From: Lutraria lutraria
Lineage: Eukaryota > Mollusca > Bivalvia > Venerida > Mactridae
DNA length: 64,000 nucleotides
Direction: 5' to 3'
Assembly (NCBI GenBank): GCA_964023205.1
Contig: OZ026847.1
Location: 7,066,819 to 7,130,818, forward strand
The position numbers were made by a program, and so were the translations under genes. Positions 11,787-26,700 of this stretch are shown here, one piece after another. Under the pieces are notes generated by a model. The model saw only the letters and a list, made by a program, of their open reading frames with translations, had not been told where the DNA came from and ran no database searches. Each line of letters starts with the position of its first letter. The first letter of the stretch is position 1.

Positions 11787-14700
11787 CTGTACAAATATGT
11801 ATATTATAATAACAGCCAGTAACAGAATGATAATCAAAAGTATAAATGGATCAACATGAACACAAAATTTTCTAGGTGTTGGTTCATCAACCAAATTCTA
11901 ACTTTATCTTGAATGTTTTGATATTGATAAATTTGTTCAGTCACTAACTCCCTTGTGTGACCTCACACAGGTTACAAATAGATGCTGATAGGGTCAAACC
12001 TACCAAAATACCAATTGATGAAAGAAAACGTTTTATATGTAAAACTTTGGAAGACGAATATCATTTTGTTTTAGAATGTTTAATGTTTAAAAATTTGCAA
12101 ATAACATATGTACCAAAGAAATACTAGAACTGATAAAATATGTCAACATTTCTGGAACTTCTAAATACATATTATTAGAAACCTTGGAATATTTGTTGAA
12201 AAAGCTTTCACTCTTAGAAATACTATTATGTAAACTATATTTATTTTGCAAAAATGATTTTATCACTCAGTAGAATTGTTTTCATGAGAAATCACTCATT
12301 ACTAGTGTCATATGGTAAAAGCTTAAGTTAAATTATTATACGAAACATACATAAGTATGCATAGTTCTTATTTATAACACATATTATATTGACCTTCTCT
12401 GAGTGTGATAAAAATGTTTTCATAATATTATATGAATTGCTCTTGTCTATTTTACTTTCCTTATTATTTATCATTAATTAGTATGATACTTCCTTTGATT
12501 GTACAATCATATCTATATAATTATGTATATAAATGTCAATGTTTGTCAATCTCATATTATGTCTGTTTGTATCCTTGTGGGATGTTTAGCCTTTTTGGAA
12601 ATAAAATGTTTCTCTCTATCATAGCCAAAATAACATTTTACAAACGTCAGAATCAGCCAAAAAGTATTAAGCCAACAGAAATAATCAGTTTTAATCCTTC
12701 TATTTTAAATCTGTTCTAATTTCAAAAGTTTAAAGCATTCTTCTTCCTCATGCAAGCAGCAAGCACAAACAAGAGGACCATGATAGCCCTGTAATTGCTC
12801 TAGATTTTAGTCTGATATAATTCAAAATGTTTCAACTACTAATATATGTAAAACTACAAACATTAGTCATGGAAGAATTCATGCTGATTCTCTGACAGCT
12901 ACCCAAGATTCAACTTCAGTAACATTGTATACTAACTGCAACAAGAGCTCCGCGGTCGGAGACATATGCCCCCAAAACAGGGCCTTGACACAGTTATCGC
13001 TCAAACGATTTTCACACTCCATGACACAGTGTCCTTGACCTTTGTCCTAGTGACCCCAACGGGGGTCATCTACTGTCCAAGGCCAATGCACCTGCAAAGT
13101 ATCAGGCCCATCGGTCAATCCGTTGACGAGATATCGATTGGAAATGATTTTCACACTCCATGTCACAGTGACCTTGACCTTTGACCTAGCGACTCCAGTT
13201 TCAATAGGGGTCACTTAGTGTCCAAGGTCAATGCACCTGCAAAGTATCAGGCCCATCGGTCAATCCCTTGACGAGTTATCAATGGCAAAAGATTTTCACA
13301 CTCCATGTCACAGTGACCTTGATCTTTGACCTAGTGACCCCAGTTTCAATAGGGGTCACCTAGTGTCCAAGGCCAATGCACCTGCAAAGTATCAGGCCCA
13401 TCGGTCAGTCCGTTTACGAGTTATCGATCGGAAACGATTTTCACACTCCATGTTACAGTGACCTTGACCTTTGACCTAGTGACCCCAGTTGCAATAGGGG
13501 TCACCTAGTGTCCAAGGCCAATGCACCTGCAAAGTATCAGGCCCATCGGTCAATCCGTTGACGAGTTATCGATCGGAAACGATTTTCACACTCCATGTCA
13601 CAGTGACCTTGACCTTTGACTTAGTGACCCCAATTTCAATAGGGGTCATCTACTGTCCAAGGCCAATGTACCTGTGAAGTATCAGGCCTAACGATCAATC
13701 CGTTGACGAGTTATCGATTGGAAACTAACTGGTCTACGGATGGACAGACGGACAGACAGACAGACAGACCGACAGGCTAGCAAAACAATATATCCCCTCT
13801 TCTTCAAAGGGGGGCATAATAATATACACAGACTTACCTGTAGAAGATGTAGCTCTCACAGTTTGATTAACAGCTGACGTTGGGTCAGATGATGATGAAC
13901 TCATCCTGGTTCTATTCTGAGCAGCTTGACTTGGAATAGGAGGAGAATGTGTTGCTGATGAAAATGAGCTCACATTGGTTCTATTCTGAGCAGCTTGACT
14001 TGGAATAGGAGGAGAATGTGTTGCTGATGAAAATGAGCTCACATTGGTTCTATTCTGAGCAGCTTGACTTGGAAGAGGAGAGGAATATGTTGCTGATGAG
14101 GCACTATCAGTTAAATCTTGATACTGTATCAAATAATCAGGGTAATACTGATTCTTATCAAATACAACAAATATTTTTGGATTATCAACACTGTTCACAC
14201 ACGAGTCATAAAGTTCATGCTGACTTCCAGGTAATTGTGGGGGACGACGAATGGATTTATTTCCTTCAGTGAACTGACCAACCAAAACACTTGCAAGAAA
14301 CATGAGACGTTTTGGTGGTTGTGTGTAATTATGACTGTATTTGGCGTCCCGAGCAAAGTATGCCCCATCTCCATACACTGTACCATGTGTGCCAGAAACA
14401 CGCATGTCGAAATTGTTAATACTGATACCTCTGACAGCATCATAGTTTGTTGTACCATGGAATAATAGTCTCTTGTCAACCGAAATATTTTTTCCAACAC
14501 GCTGGTAATTGCTCTGCATATACTCTTCCTGGCTGAAATTAGGAGAAAAAGGTCATAATGACTCTATTTCACTCTAAACAATTTTATATGTCAATGCACT
14601 CAATGGGCTTCAAAATAAAATTGCATTACTCTATAACATGCTTTACACTGAATACACACATAGATGTTTCTACATAGGCAGACACACACACATAGATGTT

Positions 14701-17700
14701 TTGAAACAGACAGGCACACACACAGATGTTTCTATACAGACATGTACTAACACAGATGTTTCTACACAGACATGTACTAACACAGATGTTTCTACACAGA
14801 CATGTACTAACACAGATGTTTCTACACAGACATGTACTAACACAGATGTTTCTATACAGACATGTACTAACACAGATGTTTCTATACAGACATGTACTAA
14901 CACAGATGTTTCTATACAGACATGTACTAACACAAATGTTTCTATACAGACATGTACTAACACAGATGTTTCTATACAGACATGTACTAACACAGATGTT
15001 TCTATACAGACATGTACTAACACAGATGTTTCTACACAGGCTCATACATGCATTCACAAATGTTTCTAGAACATCCCTTGATTTGCAGTGGGATAAAAAC
15101 CACTCCCCAAAGGCACTCATCAAAGTAAGTTTAAGTTCCAAATGTTAATAAACTAGATGCCCAAGGGCAACATGTCGAGCCCTCCGTTTAGACAGCTTGT
15201 GACCTTGACCCTTGAACTACAAGTATGGGTGCTGTTCATGACAAATCATTTCAATGAAGTTAACTTTTATACCAATTTATTTCAAAATCCTTGAATGCAA
15301 ACAGAAGGCACAGCCCTGCAGACAAGGAAAATATATTTGAACAAATGTGTAATCTTGACCTTTGACCTATGGATCTGGGTGTTGCCAAGGAACATGGTCT
15401 CATTGTATTATGCCAAGTCATTTTTAAATAAGTCAATGCATAAGGGAGATACAGCGCAGACAAGATCTATAACACTTTTGATGTCTGACATCTAAGTGTG
15501 ACCTTGAACTTTAGCCTACGAGCCTTTGTCTTGCGCATGACACATTGTCTCATGATGGTAAATATTTCTGCCAAGTAATTCCAAAATCCATCAAGAAATG
15601 ACAATGACATGGTGTTTAACAATTATGCCAAGTTATCTTAAAAAGTTTCCATGCATAAGGGAGAAACAGCCCGGACAAGGTCTATAATGCTTACTTTTGA
15701 CTTTTGACCTCTATGTGTGACCTTGACCTTAGAGCTATGGATCATGCGCAATGCACACCGTCTCATGGTGTTTAACAATTATGCCAAGTTATTTTAAAAA
15801 GTGTCAATGCATAAGGGAGAAACAGCCCGGACAAAGATCCGGACGGACACACTATCTAACTAACTAACATGCAGACACCCAACCGCCCTTGTGGCGACTA
15901 TGTCGAGCTCACCGCAAGCGGGCTCGACAAAAAGCATAATTTTATGACAAAAGTTTTATCCTGTATTATATAAGGTAATGATATAATTATGTTGGTTTAC
16001 TTATCGTAATGAAATAACAAGAATATTATGTTTTAGCTGCAGAAATGAGTAAAGTCAATCAATTCAAATGATAAGACAAACTTTTACTTACTTTTTAAAC
16101 AATTTCCACAGTTTATGATTTTGAACACGAAAAATATCTGTAATCTTTTGTTGACTAGGATCGAGAGTCTTGTAGAAGTGTTCACAGACTAATTTATAAG
16201 ATGGATCCTTTTCATGCAGTGTAACAAGTTCAAAAGGGTTCACTAGATCCCATGGTACCCAGCTGTCAGGCAAATCTACTCTAATCTCAGGAGCAACAGA
16301 AAGAAATGCTGGGCTGAAAAAAAAGCAGTTTTAAGATAACCACAAAATCTGATTTCCTGCATTGTGTTCGGAGCAGTTTATTAATTTATCAAAGTACTTC
16401 ACATGTTAGTTATGATGTGATGAATAACAAGAGGGCCATGACGGCCCTATAATCGCTCACCTGAGAAAAGTCTGTGAGGCTAAAATAGGTCAATGCGTAA
16501 AATTTGCAGCTTTAGTTTCAAGTACAGTAGAATCTTGTTATCTCGAATTCCTAGGGACGGTGACAATAAGTTTGAGATAACCGAAATTTGAGATAAACAA
16601 ATACTGTATAATGAGTAACCAGTAACCATTTTTTTAACAAGATTCAACGGTAGTTAATAGCTCGCTTTGGGTGTCATTTTTTAGCATTTCTGTCACTTAT
16701 ATGTACAGTCAAACCTGTGAACAAAGGCCACCTTTCGGAAAGATAAAATGTGACCTTTACTGAAAGGTACCCTTAATTTGGAGGTCAATTTGTTCTAAAT
16801 TCCAGTAATCAATGACAGGTTTTTAAAAGAATGGCCTTTACTCACAGGTGGCCCTTATAAATCACTTGCATTGGACTTTTTACAGTGGATTTATTTAAGT
16901 ATATAATTATGGTTTAGTTTTTACTTCTATAAATTGGTGAAACTTGATATGACCATACATTAAATACAAATATTTACTTACAAGTGTCCGCTCTCGACAT
17001 CACCGGATGAAACAAACAATGGTCGTCTAAGAATAACCCTCTTTGTACCATATTCCAGATTAGTCTGCATCATTGAATCGAAACATATGGTATATTTAAA
17101 TCTGTAATTTTCTCGAGAGTAGTTATAGCAACTCTGTTTAGCCAGAAACTTATTTTCTAAAGTGTGCTGCATGGTATCCTGAAATACAAAACAAAATAAA
17201 TGATCATTATTTCATAAACATTTTGTGCAGTTAGAACAAGTTTGGATTAGATATGATCCACTGTACAACCATAGACAGCATATCATAATGCATTCTACAA
17301 TCATGGACAATATAATACAATGTCTAATCACAAAACAGCTTTATACATTTATTTTGGTTACTTCTATGAACATTCTTCAAATAAAAAATAAATGTTCGAT
17401 ATTTCTTTTAATAATTCATTACTACGAACCACAAGCTACTGGCCTGTAAAGACTCTACTACCTAGGATTTTTTTTTCACTCTGAAACACTGTTAAATAAT
17501 ATGTTTCATAACAGCAAAATAAAGTTTTAAATTTTTTTTTTTTCACAATTATGATTATATAACATCTAGCTGTTATAAAACATGTTATAAACATAATATT
17601 TAATGGTGTTTCAGAGTGTAAAAAGAATTCCTTGGTAGTAGAGGGTCTGTGGGGGCCTTTGTAGCCAGTGCTATGAACTACACATGTACATACTGGTTCA

Positions 17701-20700
17701 TATAGTTGCCATTGGTAATCATTATCCTGCCAGTACCATCTCCACTGTGTTTGGAAATCGTTTTCAGTAGCTGACTGAGCAAATGATACAGTTGACAAGC
17801 GACGTGCCTCCACTGGACTTTTATCACTACCAGGTTGGGCTAAATTTGTAACTGCCCTTATATATGGCTTGAAAAAAATCCTGACTCCAATCTCCATGTC
17901 CTCATGAATCTGTAAAGTTGTTTAATAAAATTATAACTCACAGACTGCCAATTGTTATATATTTAGGGCGTGGTGGGTTAATTGAGTCCGACACGCACAT
18001 CATGGTCAATTGGTGGATTTAGGTAATTTGTGGTCAGAAGGTAACAAACCTTGGTCAAAATGTAAAGAACTTTGTTCTGAGCAGTAAAATGTTAGGTAAT
18101 CAGGTGCTTTCAGGAAAACAACATATGAATGATGTGAAAATAGATTGTTGAAGACAAGAACGCAGAGTTTTGAAGCGTTCATACGTATCCGACACTACAA
18201 AGTCATGTTTAATCAAATTCCCCAATTGTAAGATTATAACACAATTCCCGCACAGAAAAGGAGCAAAGTTGTGAAAGGAGGAAGTTACAAGGTACAGAGA
18301 AAACAAAAGTACTATATAATAAGCTATCTGCATGAATTTACATTCAAATATTAATCAAAGCAAGCCAGGATTATGGTTCTTACGCTCTGCACTTCTCCTT
18401 ACCACCATCATTCTACCAACAAAGGTTAAAATAAATGACTTTTTTTATGACAGAAATGCTTTAAAACAAAATTCATACATGTTTACATACTGTATACGTC
18501 TTAATATTGGCGCCCGTTTTATTTTGGCGATATTGGCGGTCAGCATCGGAGCCGCCAAATCTAGACCACGCCAATATATAATGGTGGAAACTTATTTTCC
18601 TAAGTGTTTTCATTTTGGCGCTTAATAAGACAGGACATGGTTTTATTTCGGCGGTTGGATATGAAACCGCCAAATATAGAACCCGCTAATTCATGAACAT
18701 CTTAAAAACGCCAAATTTTGCACCCACAGAATTAAAGACGTATACAGTATGAAAATTATCAATGGGCAATAACTTGAAAGATAAACCATACAGAGTTACA
18801 ATTATTGTAATATGCACTTCCCTTTATTGACATCTACAAACACATTTAGTTTTAATAAGTTATTTTCCTTCATTGGTGAGTTATGCCCCAAACAAGATTT
18901 AAATCCAAATGTTAATCAAAGAGCAATAACCCAAAAAGTAGAAAAGCTAGGATTGTGCCCTGCACTTCTCTTAATCACCATCTAACTTCCTATCATGTTT
19001 CAAATCATTGTCTTGTTCCAATACAGAGTTATGTTATGGACAAGAAAGATATTTAAATACTAGAGCTTTGTCACAGGAGTTTTAAAATGTCCCGCCCGTT
19101 CAAGAAAGCTTGTGACCTTGACATTTGTGTCTGGATGATATCAAGGACTAAGGAGTATATAAGTCCTTGGTGATATTCATGACAAATCATCTCATTGAAA
19201 TAAACCTATATACCAAGTTATTTCAAAACAAGAAGTTTTTGTAAAACACGAATGACCCCTTACGGCCAACTGGATAGCAAGACCTTGACTTTTGACCTAT
19301 TGAACTTACAATCAATAGTGGTAATCTACATGCAATGACCAAAGTCCCAACCAAATCTGAGGACCTAAGTCCTCAAAGTGTGATCTTGACCTTTGACCTA
19401 CAGTCCTGGGACTTGCACATACCTTGGCCTTAGGGCTATGGACCTGAGTCTTGTGCACAACACACCGTCTCATGGTGGTTAACAATCAGGCAAAGTTATT
19501 TTAAATATGTCAAATGCATAAGGGAGATACAGCACAGACAAGGTCTACAATACTCTTTTGACCTTGACATTTTACCTACTAATCTGGGTCTTGCGCATGA
19601 CACATTGTCTCATGATGGTAAATATTTCTGTTAAGTAATTCTAAAATCCATCAAGGAATGACAAAGTTAAAAAACAGACAGAAAATATAGACCCCATTTT
19701 TTACCTTTGACCTCCAAGTGTGACCTTGACCTTGAAGCGGTAGACCTGGGACTTGCATGTGACACAATTTCTCATGGTGTTACCAATATCATCAAGTTAT
19801 TTTGAAATATGTCAATAAATAAAGTAGATACAGGGTAAATAATACTCTTTTTTGACGTTTGACCTCTAAATGTGACCTTGACCTTGGAGCTATGGATCTG
19901 GGTCTTGTGCACTGCATACCGTCTCATGAAGTTTAACAATTAGGCCAAGTCAATTTGAAATATGTTAATGCAGATGGATAATACAGCCAAGACAAGGACA
20001 ATCAGGATGGACGTACAAACTAATGTACAGACGTGCAACTGTCATAGTAGGCTCTACAAAAATTAATAGATGGTTATATGGAAATTATTGTTTTCTATCA
20101 TTTAGCTTTGTTTCAGCAAAAACGACAAAATACTTACCATCTGGAACATGTCAGAGTGGTCACACATGCCAGAAAAAGATTTTTCGATATCTTCAGTCTC
20201 ATCAACAGTTACCCAAGTTCCATTCAAGGATATTTGCCAGATATATGGTAACTTTAGGCTGCTATGAATATATTTGCAGTGTTGTTTACAAGTGCCAACA
20301 AGGTTTTGAGAACATATTTGAGAATCACCTGCAATATCTGCAAAAAGTACAAATAATAATTATCCATGTATATTTTTGTTCACATAGACATAATATTATA
20401 GGCAGAATGGAACAGAAATGGCCTAAAATAAGCAAACAAATTAAAGTCAAGGACGGATAACTCAAAAACAAGAAGAGTGACCCCATTTGTTTTCACTTAA
20501 AATGTTTCTATTATCATACGCTATGATCATGCAAAGTTAAGAATATTCTGTTAAACAGTTTTCTTTCTGCTGTATGATTTTGTGAAAACTGTAGGAAACG
20601 TTCTCAAAAGAGCAAAGCTACAATCTCGACTAGAGATTGGTAAAAATCTCAGTAAACAAAAATACCCAAACCTCAAGTATGGGCTTAGTTCAGCATGATT

Positions 20701-23700
20701 CATAAAAAGTTTATAACTGTTCAAAGTACAGCTGATGATACTAGATGAAATCAGATTATAAGGTTTATCTATAACAAGATCTTCAATGTCACAATATAGC
20801 TACAACAATATTGCTTAAACAAAGAAAGAATGACAACATAACTTTTTTACCTAAATTTTCACTGACACTAATCTTTTGTTTCCACTTCTTTTGTTTTCGT
20901 TGATCATCTGCCAAAAAGCCTTCATTTTGATCTTCACATACTTCCACAGATTCTCTAATACTGTCATCAGTAGTTGCATTCCTCATTACATAAATCATTT
21001 TCTTAAATAAGCCGTCATTCCACTTGCTCATCTTATAGGCATCTATAATTGGTTGATTATGCTCTGATGTTTTGTCATGGTTCAAGGTGCAATTATCACC
21101 TTCAAGGCATTTGCCAAAAATAAATCTAGGACAAATATGCAATGCATAACAGCCAACTTCTGAACAAATGCCATCTTCCTTCCAAGATGTACATAAATGA
21201 GGAAACCTAACTTTAAGTATGGAACAAATTTCTTCATTTGTAAATACATTGCTGAATCCAAGATCCTTAGAAATTTTCATGTTCCTTCCATCAAGAAGAT
21301 CATGAGAAAACTTGCATTTTTCAGGTCCATACAAACAGAAACCAGCCAGCATATCTTTACACACATGATATCTTGCACACTTTGGATTAGTACAAGACTT
21401 ATTCTTGACATAGTCAAGACAATAGGATGCTTCTTTACAGGAAACCAACACCAATTCAATGCATCCATTTCTTTCTATCACAGTGAATCTTCTCTCAAGC
21501 TTTTTGAACAATTTTGTTGAATCAAAATGGAGTGGAAACAGATCAGATTCTCGTACAATTTCCTCTGGCGTACCTTTCCCATCTAAAGTTTTCACTATAA
21601 ACTTAAATACTTCATTAGCATCAGGGCTAGCACCTTCATTGATTTTATGCTCCTTACCCGCCTTATTATCATTCCCCTTAAAACTTTTACAATCATCTGC
21701 GACAGCTCTAGAGACAGGTTTATCCTCAGCATATGACTGTTTAACATCATTTCTAATTTTCTTTGCCTTCTTCTTTTGACTTTTAGAACTCTTGTCAACA
21801 AAAGTGGACACATTTTCATCATCAAATGATTCAGATGAAGGATCTTTGGTGTACGATTTGTCCAATTTCTCATCCGAAATTATATTATCAAGTTTAGAAA
21901 GTATTCTATTTAGATTTTTATTTTTATTGATACTCTCCTTAACATTTTCCTTTTGATTGTCTACTGACAGTTTATACGACCCTGTTCCTTGTTTCTTTTT
22001 GGATCCCAATTCATTTGGTATGTAACTAGTTTCATTTTCCCATTCACTACTATCATCAGATGCTATTTCAGTGCCATCACTATAATCAGATACTATTCCA
22101 GTATCATCATGTCCTGTGTTCTTCGATAGCTTCGGATTGTTTGTACCACGTGACTTCAATTTTTTATTTCTTTTTGGTTGAAATGAAACACATCCTTTTA
22201 CTGATTTTACTACATGTAGCTTTTTTATCGCCCTATTGCTGTTTTTATTCTTTACTGCATCAACAGCATCATTTACTTCATCAGTAATGGATTCACCCAG
22301 CTCCTTCATTCGCTTTTCTTTGGCATCCTGGACAAGTTTTAGTCTACTCTCATATGTCTGTACAGTGTTTTTGTCAACACCTTTTTTTTTCATACTAGTC
22401 AACTTTCGCTTATGTCTTTTAACTCTGTTTTTCAATGTTGTCAAAGATACAGTGAATATGTCATCAATCTTTATATCTTCAATGTTGTTGCTATCTCTAT
22501 CAGTATTTATTTCATCATTTTCTTCATCAAAAACAGAAACTTCAGAAGTTAAACTGAGACTGTCATCCAAATCTGATACTTCAGAATTTATTGAAGCATT
22601 ATTCCTAGTCAAGAAGGTCCATCCCCCATGAAAACTTTGTTTTGACACATTTTTCAAATGCTTAAATGAATCTTGTTTGTTAAACTTATTTCTATTCATC
22701 TCTCTACTATTATATAAATCTTTCTGGCTATAGGAAGGATCATCCTTTCCTGATAAAAGTTGACTAGAATATCGCTGTTCTCTACCCTTATTGACCACTT
22801 CATTCGGATTGTGCTTCTGGTCAAAATTCCTCTTGTTGAAGTTCAGTGAGCTTGAAGCCCTCCCAACATTGCCTTCTCTTCCTCTGTAAGATGGTCTAAC
22901 ATGACGTAGCCCACGTCGATTGTTTCTTTCAATCTCACATCTTCTCCAATTGTTTCTATCAACAGCATCCTCTGCAAAATGCACACTGCTCAGTGAACTT
23001 GAAGCCCTCTCCATTCTGTTAGCATTACCATTGCCACCCCTTCCTCTGTAATGTGGTCTTCCACCCCGACCTCCTCTACCCCTGTAGTTTCTTTCATTTG
23101 GCAGCCTTCTATCAGCATTGCCATCTTCAGTACCTTCACTACTGATGCTCAGCGTACTTGAAGCCCTCTCCATCCTGTTAGCATTACCATGGCCACCCCT
23201 TCCTCTTTGATGTGGTCTTCCACCCCGACCTCCTCTACCCCTGAAGTTTCTTTCATTTGGCAGCCTTCTATCAGCATTGCCATCTTCAGTACCTTCACTA
23301 CTGATGCTCATCGTACTTGAAGCCCTCTCCATCCTGTTAGCATTACCATGGCCATCCCTTCCTCTTTGATGTGGTCTTCCACCCCGACCTCCTCTACCCC
23401 TGAAGTTTCTTTCATTTGGCAGCCTTCTATCAGCATTGCCATCTTCAGTACCTTCACTACTGATGCTCATCGTACTTGAAGCCCTCTCCATCCTGTTAGC
23501 ATTACCATGGCCACCCCTTCCTCTGTGATGTGGTCTTCCACTCTGACCTCCTCTACCCCTGTTGTTTCTTTCATTTTGCAGTCTTCTATCAGCAGCATCA
23601 TCTTCAGTACCTTCACTATTGATGCTCAGTGTACTTGAAGCCCTCTCCATTCTGTTAGTATTACCATGGCCATCCCTTCCTCTGTGATGTGGTCTTCCAC

Positions 23701-26700
23701 TCTGACCTCCTCTACCCCTGTTGTTTCTTTCATTTAGCAGTCTTCTATCAGCAGCATCATCTTCAGTACCTTCACTATTGATGCTCAGTGTACTTGAAGC
23801 CCTCTCCATTCTGTTAGCATTACCACGGCCACCCCTTCCTCTGTTATGTGATCTTTCATTCTGACCTCCTCTACCCCTGTTGTTTCTTTCATTTGGAAGT
23901 CTTCTATCAGCAGCATCATCTACAGAATCATCACTGTTGGACCTACGTGAACTTGATACCCTCTCAGTCCTGTTAGCATTACCACACCCACCTCTTCCAC
24001 CATGACCTCCTCTACCCCACTTGCTTCTTTCACTTGGCAGACTTCTATCAGCAACATCATAGAATGTATCATCATTGCTGATGTTTGGAGATCTTGAAGC
24101 CCTCTCCATCCTGTTATTGCTACCATGGTCAACCCTTCCTTTGTAAGGTGGTCTTCCACGCTGACCTCCTCTATCACTTTGGTTTCTAAATTGTTGCTCA
24201 TTTGAATTGTCTTGAAAATTTGAATTACCACTATTCATAGAGTGATAAGGTGGCGGTGGTTCTGTATATGGGGGGCTGTTTGTTCCAATCGGTTGATGGT
24301 AATATGGTGGCAGAATAGGACCTTGTTGCATTGACATATGGGGGGGCATCATTGGTTGGTAGATGACTGGCTGAATCACGGGAGCTGAAAAAAATTATAA
24401 TCAGGATTTGACAACTTTCAGACTTAACGTGTGAATCCAAGCTGAGTGAGGACCTATGCAAATAAAATTCATAGAGAAATTGGTTCAATAAAAGGATTTT
24501 GTCAAAGTATTTGGGCTAAAAGCCTTTGCTCATGTTTGTTGTAAACCGTGGAATGGGTTACCTTCTTCCATACTATGGTTTCATTTATTTTCATTGGGCT
24601 AAATTTTCATGTTTTTCACTAAAATGGCTATTTTGTGGGTACGTAAATTGTGGATTTTGATTTTTTTTAAAAATGCCTTATCGTTTTCTGTTGTTTTCCT
24701 CAAAAATTTGAATTAGAAGTAAAGAAAAAAAAGGTAATTTACTCTCACATGTCAAAAATTATACAATATGTGACTGTGTTAAACTTGAAGAGACTTGAGT
24801 CAATTTTGACTCTTGGCATTTGCAAATTGACAGGCGCCCACATTTTTAAGGTGCCATTCATGCTCAAACCTTTCTATTGACATTGTGTCCATAATGTCGA
24901 CATGATTTCAGCATAAACCCTTATAATTCATTTCTTTCACTGTAATGTTAAGCTACTAGTATGTACTAGTCACATAAAACTTCATTTACATCTCAACACA
25001 TCCTGAACATCACTGAACACATTAAATTTTTTGTCAACAACAAGGTAGAAAAAGAATTCGCTGACAAAATGGTTAGTTAAAATACCAGTCAAGCCTTTTC
25101 TTCCAAATCCCGAATGCAAATACATGTACATTCATAGTACATACGAGTAAATCAATATGTAGATTATTGTTAATCATCAATTTCCATTGGTAATAAACTG
25201 TGACCAGTCCAGTTTCTTTTTTATTGAATATAGTAGATATATGATAACTCACTAAGCATGCATTTATAGATTGACGACGCTCAATTGTTACTTGTCAGTT
25301 CTGGTATAAACCAAGTTGTATTTTAAGTAGCCCAATTTTGGATACCACGTACCATTTTTTGAATGGTTGACTGAAATCTCTGCATATATATTTGTGGGAA
25401 CAGTAAAACCTCGATTATTCGACGACCGATTATCCGAATACACAGTATTATCCGAATAAGATCTATGGCCCCAATTATGTCTCTATATATCTCAAGTACA
25501 ACAAACCCCAGTTATACGAATCAGATTTTATGAATACCTGGTGTAATCCGAATCCCTAAAGTCACAAATGCGCGTATTCACACTTATTATTCGAAATCGT
25601 CAATTGATAACAATGGCCGATTGAGAATCAACTGGCGTGTGACAAACAATTCATGCACGAAGCATGTCAACAGTTTAATCATTATTAAGTTGACCATATT
25701 ATTTCTTATGAATTGATACTAATCGCAACAAATATTTCACTGTTATCTCAGGTATAATAAGTTAATAAACGTACCTGGTGATCTGTATGAAATCATTTGC
25801 ATTTCAGCGTTGTTCTAAATTTAAAAACTAAAAACTGATTCGAACACACTTAAACAAAACAAACTAGAATATCACGTTTCAGTGAAAATAAGCAACAAAC
25901 ATAAAAAAATCACGTCTTTAATTAATTGTTTAAAACAAGTGACAACAGCTATGCCTAGTCGATTGTTAGTGAAGTGAAAATGACATGTCATTGTGTTCTG
26001 CATTATCCATAAATTATTCAAATTGTTTATTTAAACAAAAATTATTGTTTCATTCATTAACTCATAATTATACATTCATAAAAGTAGGATAAATAGTAAC
26101 AAGATGGCCCTATATCGCTCACAAGACAATCATAATACATTGTTTACTCATTAAAATATTGTTTTGAACCAGTGTCATGAGGTCTACTGATATCACGGTT
26201 ATCCTATGATTTGACCTGGTGACCTAGTGTTTTGACCCCAGATGATCCATGTTCGAACTTGACCTTCTTATCATTAAAATGAGCATTCTAACAATGTTTG
26301 GTGAAGATCCAATATAAGAACTATGACATCTACAATGTTAATAAAGCTTTCCTAAATTTGACCTACTGGCCTAGTTTTTGACCCCAGATGACCCATGTTC
26401 AAATCAATAAGACAAACGTTCTGACATCTACAGTGTTAATTAGATTTTCCTAAGATTTGACCTTGTGACCTGGTTTTTGACCCCAGGTGACCCATATTCA
26501 AACTTGACCCTCATACCATTAAGGCAAACAATTTGACAAGGTTTGGTGAAGATCCAATTAAAACTGTGACATCTACAGTATTAACAAGGTTTTCCTAAGA
26601 TTTTACCTGGTGACCTATTTATTGATCCCAGATGACCCATACTTGTACTTGACCTACATACCATTTAAACAAACAATTTGAAAATGTTTGGTTAAAATCC

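Larger units (their letters stand above)
12741..16690 (-). repeat. Segmental duplication, copy 1 of PARP 3' region
   Basis: Matches 59325-63748 in the same orientation: left intron, catalytic exon, minisatellite, linker exon and upstream intron (including the repeat head near 16426 and the GTTATCTCGAATTCCTAGGG stretch). Interrupted here by two insertions, about 12940-13829 and 15152-15943, that the other copy lacks. Coding parts are far better conserved than introns. Confidence 0.88.

Noticed and set aside
12966..13184. 72-codon frame
   Set aside because: Lies inside a pearl-type element and repeats with its unit.
13734..13837. C-terminal extension of the PARP frame past 13838
   Set aside because: A GTAAGT donor precedes it and the added residues come from the inserted element, which copy 2 lacks.
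14626..15148. Open frames of 117-171 codons on both strands
   Set aside because: All come from the 30-bp minisatellite; the region is an intron flanked by good splice sites.
20023..20460. 145-codon plus-strand frame
   Set aside because: Antisense shadow of PARP exon 3 and its flanks.
20789..20850. Hydrophobic end of the long exon 2 frame as the true C-terminus
   Set aside because: A donor at 20850 and a phase-matched exon 3 with the fifth CCCH finger show it is read-through into intron.
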